From NCBI GenBank assembly GCA_031177795.1, contig JAPSKG010000067.1:1-9909 (forward strand): 9,909 nucleotides of DNA, written 5' to 3'. The first letter of the stretch is position 1, and each line of letters starts with the position of its first letter. Below the pieces are notes generated by a model. That model was not told the origin of the DNA and ran no database searches. It saw only the letters and a program-made list of their open reading frames with translations. Shown here in pieces: positions 5,687 to 9,909 of this stretch. The stretch comes from Domibacillus sp. (lineage in GTDB: Bacteria > Bacillota > Bacilli > Bacillales > Domibacillaceae). A program made the position numbers and the translations under genes.

Positions 5687-6757
5687 TTGAGCAGAGCGGA
5701 ACGAAAAATCGATCATATACAGCATGCGTTGTCGATGGGGCAAGGCCGAGGAACCGGATTGGATCATATCCAATTTGTGCATCGAAGCCTCCCGGGTTCC
5801 TCTGTCCATGATATATCGCTTTCAACCGAAATCGGCGGACTTCAATGGAGTTCGCCGATTTTTGTAAATGCGATGACAGGAGGGGGAGGAAAAGCGACAG
5901 CTGACATTAACAGGCAGCTTGCAGAAGCGGCACATGAATGTGATATTCCAATGGCTGTCGGATCACAAATGTCGGCAATTCGGCATCCAGAAGAGCGCAA
6001 AACGTTTGTAGCAGCAAGAAAAGCAAATCCAGCCGGTTTCATATTCGCGAATATTGGATCAGAAGCAACGCCAGATGAAGCGCAGGCAGTTTGTGAAATG
6101 ATTGAAGCAAATGCCTTGCAAATTCATTTAAATGTGATTCAAGAATTGGCAATGCCTGAAGGAGACAGAGATTTCCGGCATGCACTGGAGCGAATTGCGG
6201 ATATTTGTGAACGAGTGCAAGTTCCTGTTATTGTAAAAGAAACAGGTTTTGGAATTGGCTTTGAAACAGCTAAGCTTCTGGGCAAGCTTTCTATTAACGC
6301 GATTGATACCGCTGGATTCGGCGGTACGAATTTTGCTGCTATAGAAAATAAAAGAGCAACACGCTCAATGTCTTTTTTTAATCAATGGGGCATACCAACT
6401 GCCGTGTCAATAGTTGAAAGTGCCATAGGCGCTCCTGATAAAACAATTATTGCTTCTGGCGGGCTGCAAAATGCAGAAGATGTGGTAAAGTCGTTGGCGC
6501 TTGGAGCCTCGGCCGCCGGAATGTCAGGCTTTTTGTTAAATATTTTAATGATGGATGGTCAAGAAGCCTTAATCGATTATATTAATCAAATGAAATTAGA
6601 TATTCGAATGATGATGTGTGCATTGGGGGCAAAGTCCATAAAACACTTGCATTCTGTTCCACTGGTTATATCGGGCCACACAGAACATTGGCTGCGCTCT
6701 CGTGGCATGAAGCCCGAGCGATTTGCTGTCAGGGTTCCGGTGTCATTTGATTCATAA
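5687..6757 (+). CDS. fni: Type 2 isopentenyl-diphosphate delta-isomerase (FMN-dependent)
   Basis: The product has 356 residues with a TIM-barrel flavoenzyme pattern. It carries INAMTGG-type NAMTGGGG (61-68), AVGSQMSA (90-97), HLNVIQE (147-153, with the Q152/E153 pair implicated in catalysis and Mg binding), GFGGTNF (200-206), and the FMN-phosphate loop ASGGLQ followed by ALGAS (256-275). It interconverts IPP and DMAPP using reduced FMN and NAD(P)H for isoprenoid synthesis. The start is TTG at 5687: the family N-terminus (S/T)RAERK begins there, GGTGAT at 5675-5680 gives a 6-nt spacer, and no in-frame ATG or GTG is available nearby. The gene begins 15 nt after the second stop of the S1-protein frame but 75 nt after its first stop. 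The order S1 protein then fni matches B. subtilis. Confidence 0.95.
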   Translation: MSRAERKIDHIQHALSMGQGRGTGLDHIQFVHRSLPGSSVHDISLSTEIGGLQWSSPIFVNAMTGGGGKATADINRQLAEAAHECDIPMAVGSQMSAIRHPEERKTFVAARKANPAGFIFANIGSEATPDEAQAVCEMIEANALQIHLNVIQELAMPEGDRDFRHALERIADICERVQVPVIVKETGFGIGFETAKLLGKLSINAIDTAGFGGTNFAAIENKRATRSMSFFNQWGIPTAVSIVESAIGAPDKTIIASGGLQNAEDVVKSLALGASAAGMSGFLLNILMMDGQEALIDYINQMKLDIRMMMCALGAKSIKHLHSVPLVISGHTEHWLRSRGMKPERFAVRVPVSFDS

Positions 6758-6774
6758 AAGAAATGTGCTAAAAT
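6747..6774 (+). promoter_or_regulatory. Putative sigma-A promoter at the 3' end of fni
   Basis: TTGATT (6747-6752, 4 of 6) and TAAAAT (6769-6774, 5 of 6) are separated by 16 nt, and a TG at 6766-6767 gives an extended -10. The element overlaps the fni stop codon and would initiate near 6781. That is about 10 nt upstream of the terminator hairpin, so any transcript reaching der must pass the hairpin. Confidence 0.5.
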
Positions 6775-6790
6775 AAGATGTTGACTGAAC

Positions 6791-6819
6791 CCCTTCTCAC
6801 GGCAGAAGGGTTTTCTTTT
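6791..6819 (+). terminator. Rho-independent terminator after fni
   Basis: A 7-bp stem CCCTTCT (6791-6797) with AGAAGGG (6804-6810) and loop CACGGC is followed by TTTTCTTTT (6811-6819). It ends the transcript of the S1 gene and fni, and may act as a partial terminator in the leader of der given the promoter-like element just upstream. Confidence 0.85.
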
Positions 6820-6846
6820 GAACAAAATAAACAAAAAAACGAAAAT
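6818..6846 (+). promoter_or_regulatory. Weak candidate promoter for der downstream of the terminator
   Basis: TTGAAC (6818-6823, 4 of 6) and GAAAAT (6841-6846, 4 of 6) have 17-nt spacing in very A-rich sequence. If real it would give der a terminator-free transcript. Support is weak because random AT-rich DNA often yields such matches. Confidence 0.25.
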
Positions 6847-6880
6847 AAATGGAAAAACCATTGAAGGGAAAGATGTAATA

Positions 6881-8188
6881 ATGAGACGGACTGTAGCCAT
6901 TGTCGGCAGGCCGAATGTCGGAAAGTCGACAATTTTTAACCGTATCGCCGGCGAGCGCATTTCAATTGTGGAAGATGTGCCGGGTGTAACACGCGACCGC
7001 ATTTACAGCACAGGTGAATGGCTTACGCATGAATTCAACTTAATTGATACAGGCGGTATTGATTTAAGCGATGAACCCTTTCTAGAGCAAATACGCCAGC
7101 AAGCAGAAATTGCTATTGATGAAGCCGATGTTATAATTTTTATTGTTAATGGACGCGAAGGAGTAACTTCAGCAGATGAAGAAGTTGCGAAAATTTTATA
7201 CCGTTCAAAAAAACCAGTAGTTCTTGGCGTAAATAAAGTTGATAACCCTGAAATGCGGACAGACATTTATGACTTTTACTCACTGGGCTTTGGAGAAATT
7301 TTTCCAATTTCCGGTTCTCATGGAATTGGGCTTGGTGATTTATTGGATGAGGTAGTTTCACATTTTCCAAAAGGCGAGGATAAGCCATACGATGATGATG
7401 TCATTAAATTTTCTTTAATCGGGCGTCCAAATGTAGGGAAATCATCTTTAACCAATGCTTTGTTAGGTGAAGAGCGCGTCATTGTTAGCGATATTGCGGG
7501 CACAACAAGAGATGCTGTTGACTCTCCGTATACGTATAACGGACAAAAGTATGTCATTATTGACACAGCAGGAATGAGAAAACGCGGGAAAGTATATGAA
7601 ACAACAGAAAAATACAGTGTGCTTCGCGCCATGAGAGCCATTGAACGTTCCGACGTTGTATTAGTCGTGTTAGATGCTGAAACAGGAATTCGTGAGCAGG
7701 ACAAACATATTGCTGGTTTTGCGCATGAAGCAGGCCGGGCTGTTGTTATTGTTGTGAATAAATGGGATGCTGTTGAAAAAGATGAAAAAACGATGGGTGA
7801 GTTTGAAGAAAGAATACGCCTTGAATTTCAATTTTTAGACTACGCGCCCATTGTATTTTTATCTGCAAAAACAAAAAAACGTATTCATACGTTAATGCCA
7901 TACATTGACCGGGCAAGCCAAAGCCATTCAATGCGAGTGCAGTCAAGCGTCTTAAATGATGTTATTGCAGATGCCGTCGCAATGAACCCGGCTCCATCCG
8001 ACAAAGGAAGACGGCTGCGAGTTTATTACGCAACACAAGTTGCTGTTAAGCCGCCAACGTTTGTTGTGTTTGTCAATGAACCAGAACTAATGCATTTTTC
8101 ATATCTCCGCTTTTTAGAAAATCGTATCCGTGATGCCTTTGATTTTGAAGGAACACCGATCCATATTATTGCGCGCGCGAGAAAATAA
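6881..8188 (+). CDS. der: Ribosome-biogenesis GTPase Der (EngA)
   Basis: The product has 435 residues with the family's unique tandem GTPase domains followed by a KH-like domain. The first G domain has GRPNVGKST (9-17), DTGG and NKVD. The second has GRPNVGKSS (181-189), DTAGMRKRGK and NKWD. The C-terminal KH-like domain (about 350-435) includes VKPPTFVVFVNEPELMHFSY and ends in ARARK. Der binds and hydrolyses GTP and is needed for late assembly of the 50S ribosomal subunit; it is essential in bacteria tested. An open TTG start at 6818 would add 21 lysine-rich residues unknown in the family. ATG 6881 was chosen because the protein then begins MRRTVAIVGRPNVGKS as expected, with GAAGGGA at 6863-6869 as Shine-Dalgarno at a somewhat long spacing. 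gpsA follows after 21 nt. Confidence 0.97.
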   Translation: MRRTVAIVGRPNVGKSTIFNRIAGERISIVEDVPGVTRDRIYSTGEWLTHEFNLIDTGGIDLSDEPFLEQIRQQAEIAIDEADVIIFIVNGREGVTSADEEVAKILYRSKKPVVLGVNKVDNPEMRTDIYDFYSLGFGEIFPISGSHGIGLGDLLDEVVSHFPKGEDKPYDDDVIKFSLIGRPNVGKSSLTNALLGEERVIVSDIAGTTRDAVDSPYTYNGQKYVIIDTAGMRKRGKVYETTEKYSVLRAMRAIERSDVVLVVLDAETGIREQDKHIAGFAHEAGRAVVIVVNKWDAVEKDEKTMGEFEERIRLEFQFLDYAPIVFLSAKTKKRIHTLMPYIDRASQSHSMRVQSSVLNDVIADAVAMNPAPSDKGRRLRVYYATQVAVKPPTFVVFVNEPELMHFSYLRFLENRIRDAFDFEGTPIHIIARARK

Positions 8189-8209
8189 TGCAGAAAGGCC
8201 GTGTTTCAT

Positions 8210-9250
8210 ATGACAGAAAAAGTAGCTGTGTTGGGGGCAGGAAGCTGGGGAACAGCGCTTGCCCTTGTGCTTGCTGATAATGGTCACGATGTTTATCTGT
8301 GGGCGAAAAATGAAGAAAGAATGAATGAACTTAACACACAACATACGAATAGCCGGTATTTGCCGGGTATTGTTCTGCCAGAACGGATTAAAGGAACTAC
8401 TTCATTAAAAAAAGCAATTCAAGGTGCTGAAACGATTATTATTGCAGTTCCTACCAAAGCAATTCGTGAAGTGGCGGGCTTAATTGTACAAGCCGCTGAG
8501 GCACCCGTTACCATTGTTCATGTTTCAAAAGGGATTGAACCAAACTCTCTTCTGCGTATTTCTGAAATGATTGAACAAGAAATTCCAGACAAAAACTTGA
8601 AAGATGTGGTGGTCCTGTCTGGCCCTTCTCATGCTGAGGAAGTGATCCTTCGTCATCCAACTACAGTAACGGTTTCTTCAAAATCAGCAGATGCTGCACA
8701 AAAAATACAGGATTTATTTATGAATCAGAATTTTCGGGTTTACACCAATCCCGATATAATTGGCGTTGAGATCGGTGGAGCACTTAAAAACATCATTGCA
8801 TTGGCGGCTGGTATTTCAGATGGGCTTGGGTATGGCGATAATGCAAAAGCAGCACTTATTACAAGGGGTCTTGCCGAAATTGCACGTCTTGGCACAAAAA
8901 TGGGGGCGAATCCGTTAACGTTTTCTGGGCTGGCTGGCATTGGAGATTTGATTGTTACATGCACAAGTGTTCATTCGCGAAATTGGCGGGCAGGTAACAT
9001 GCTTGGTCAGGGAAAAAAACTTGATGAAGTGCTGGATAGCATGGGAATGGTAGTTGAAGGGGTTCGCACAACAAAAGCAGGTCAGCAGCTGTCGGAAAAA
9101 TATGATGTTCAGATGCCGATTACGAATGCACTTTTTCAAATTTTATTTGAGCAGCAGGATCCGAAAAAAGCAGTGGATGAATTAATGGCTCGTGTAAAAA
9201 AACATGAACTTGACGATTTAATTAATATACTTGGAACCAAATCGGATTAA
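8210..9250 (+). CDS. gpsA: NAD(P)H-dependent glycerol-3-phosphate dehydrogenase
   Basis: The product has 346 residues, the normal family length. An N-terminal Rossmann fold with GAGSWG (residues 9-14) binds the nucleotide, AVPTKAIRE follows, and then VLSGPSHAEEV. The catalytic lysine K193 lies in EIGGALKN, and GLGYGDNAKAALITRG and the RNWRAGN segment belong to the C-terminal helical domain. It reduces dihydroxyacetone phosphate to sn-glycerol-3-phosphate in the cytoplasm, the entry to phospholipid synthesis. A GTG at 8201 would add three residues, but the only Shine-Dalgarno (AAAGG, 8194-8198) would then be 2 nt away, so ATG 8210 is preferred. It follows der closely and precedes the DUF2768 gene by 18 nt, indicating one operon as in B. 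subtilis. Confidence 0.97.
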   Translation: MTEKVAVLGAGSWGTALALVLADNGHDVYLWAKNEERMNELNTQHTNSRYLPGIVLPERIKGTTSLKKAIQGAETIIIAVPTKAIREVAGLIVQAAEAPVTIVHVSKGIEPNSLLRISEMIEQEIPDKNLKDVVVLSGPSHAEEVILRHPTTVTVSSKSADAAQKIQDLFMNQNFRVYTNPDIIGVEIGGALKNIIALAAGISDGLGYGDNAKAALITRGLAEIARLGTKMGANPLTFSGLAGIGDLIVTCTSVHSRNWRAGNMLGQGKKLDEVLDSMGMVVEGVRTTKAGQQLSEKYDVQMPITNALFQILFEQQDPKKAVDELMARVKKHELDDLINILGTKSD

Positions 9251-9268
9251 TCGAAAGGACGAATAAGA

Positions 9269-9469
9269 ATGTCACCATCAATGCTTAAAATGTGGGTTTC
9301 CTTTGCTGGAATGGGGCTGATGATTGTTGCTATTTTTTCTATTTATATAAGCCGCTATAAATTCAGCAATGGAATTCTAAAAGGCGTTACAGCGTTGTTT
9401 GCTTATTTGTGTATGATCGTTGGCGGACTCATTGTTGCATATGTAGTATTAAGCGGTCCGACCGGTTAA
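9269..9469 (+). CDS. Small DUF2768-type membrane protein (YphE-like)
   Basis: A 66-residue protein of unknown function with two predicted membrane segments (about residues 7-26 and 38-62). They are separated by a short basic loop, SRYKFSNGILKG. The beginning MSPSMLKMWVSF and the ending VAYVVLSGP resemble the small B. subtilis protein encoded between gpsA and yphF (YphE, DUF2768), recalled from memory. An AAAGGA Shine-Dalgarno precedes the ATG. Genes on either side are 18 nt away, so it is very likely cotranscribed with gpsA and the downstream lipoprotein gene. The location near spoIVA in relatives does not by itself prove a sporulation role. Confidence 0.85.
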   Translation: MSPSMLKMWVSFAGMGLMIVAIFSIYISRYKFSNGILKGVTALFAYLCMIVGGLIVAYVVLSGPTG

Positions 9470-9487
9470 TTAAGAGGTGAAGCGTAA

Positions 9488-9909
9488 ATGAAAACAAAAA
9501 AAAGAACCGTTTTTTTCCCAGTTTTAATGGCGGTTCTGTTTTTAAGTGGATGTTTATATCCGCAGGAAAAGCGAAGTCAAAATGAGATGCCTTATGAAGA
9601 CCAACTACAGTCAGTTCAATCCGCTGTTAATCAATTTCAAGAGCGAGAAGGCGGCATTTTACCGATTAAAACAAAAGAAGGCAACCCGGACGTTTATGAA
9701 AAATATCCAGTTGACTTTAATAAAATTTCCCCTCGTTTTATGTCAGAGCCTCCAGGGAACGCGTTTGAAAACGGTGGTATTTACCAATATGTGTTAGTGG
9801 ATGTAGAAAAAAACCCCACTGTGAAATTGATTGATTTGCGGATGGCGGAACAAATTCGAAGCATTAATATTCGCCTTATCGCACATGATTACCCTCCCTT
9901 TAAGGAAAC
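9488..9909 (+). CDS. YphF-like lipoprotein, N-terminal part
   Basis: The reading frame is open from the ATG at 9488 to the window edge (140 codons), so the gene is truncated only by the window. A basic start (MKTKKR) and hydrophobic core lead to the lipobox LSGC (residues 19-22). This predicts cleavage before C22 and lipid anchoring to the outer face of the cytoplasmic membrane. The following region is soluble, with PYEDQLQSVQSAVNQFQ and an FNKISPRFMSEPPG segment resembling B. subtilis YphF as recalled. Function is unknown. AGAGGTGA (9473-9480) lies 7 nt from the ATG. In B. subtilis spoIVA follows, so spoIVA may lie just beyond the right edge. Confidence 0.88.
   Translation, partial: MKTKKRTVFFPVLMAVLFLSGCLYPQEKRSQNEMPYEDQLQSVQSAVNQFQEREGGILPIKTKEGNPDVYEKYPVDFNKISPRFMSEPPGNAFENGGIYQYVLVDVEKNPTVKLIDLRMAEQIRSINIRLIAHDYPPFKE

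Noticed and set aside
6818..6880. TTG start extending Der by 21 residues
   Set aside because: The extension is Lys/Asn-rich translation of an A-rich leader and begins inside the terminator T tract. Der proteins start directly before the first P-loop.
6586..7002. 138-codon minus-strand open frame across the fni-der junction
   Set aside because: It lies antisense to the conserved catalytic end of fni and the first P-loop of der, crosses a terminator, and its translation has low-complexity and hydrophobic runs with no recognisable family.
7318..7704. 128-codon minus-strand open frame inside der
   Set aside because: It is wholly antisense to the second GTPase domain, Ser/Thr-rich as expected from the complement of a conserved gene, and has no ribosome binding site or family resemblance.
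9546..9797. 83-codon plus-strand open frame near the right edge
   Set aside because: It is a different frame of the lipoprotein gene starting at 9488. That frame has a signal peptide, lipobox and ribosome binding site, while this one has none.

Overview
The window is a moderately AT-rich chromosomal segment from an endospore-forming Bacillota, most likely a member of the Bacillaceae. It carries the sleB-ypeB germination pair, the membrane protease PrsW, and the run cmk / S1 protein / fni / der / gpsA / small DUF2768 protein / YphF-like lipoprotein. That run resembles the corresponding stretch of the Bacillus subtilis chromosome. The genus cannot be fixed from this sequence. No mobile element, CRISPR array, tRNA or rRNA was seen. 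The region reads as conserved core genome, not an accessory island.

Layout. Positions 1-109 (minus strand) hold the first 36 codons of an L-asparaginase-family gene, transcribed divergently from prsW (185-853, plus strand). The gap between them holds two closely packed, opposing promoter-like elements. A strong hairpin terminator (852-882) closes prsW. A forespore (sigma-G) type promoter then precedes sleB (946-1695) and ypeB (1708-3045), which are closed by a second terminator (3095-3119). A vegetative-type promoter starts cmk (3175-3858), whose end overlaps the start of plsC (3852-4436). After a 95 bp gap containing a long imperfect inverted repeat come the S1-domain protein gene (4532-5611) and the type 2 isopentenyl-diphosphate isomerase gene fni (TTG start, 5687-6757). 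A terminator follows (6791-6819), and then a tightly packed group of der (6881-8188), gpsA (8210-9250), a 66-codon membrane protein gene (9269-9469) and a lipoprotein gene that runs off the right end (9488-9909).

Functions. prsW, sleB and ypeB belong to envelope-stress signalling and spore germination. Cmk supplies CDP/dCDP, which can be converted to the CTP used for CDP-diacylglycerol. PlsC makes phosphatidic acid, and GpsA makes the sn-glycerol-3-phosphate from which it is built, so three genes feed membrane phospholipid synthesis. Fni supports isoprenoid synthesis (undecaprenyl carrier, menaquinone). Der is a 50S-assembly GTPase and the S1 protein is RNA-binding, so both relate to translation.

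The most notable observation is at the 3' end of the S1-protein gene. An in-frame TAA (5609-5611) is followed, in the same frame and with no further disruption, by 19 codons ending at a second TAA (5669-5671). These codons encode a tail that closely resembles the recalled C-terminus of B. subtilis YpfD. The gene has therefore probably lost its conserved C-terminal tail by a single nonsense change, or else the stop is read through. Secondary points are the promoter placed directly ahead of a terminator upstream of der, the inverted repeat ahead of the S1 gene, and gene-content differences from B. subtilis. No clearly undescribed system is evident.
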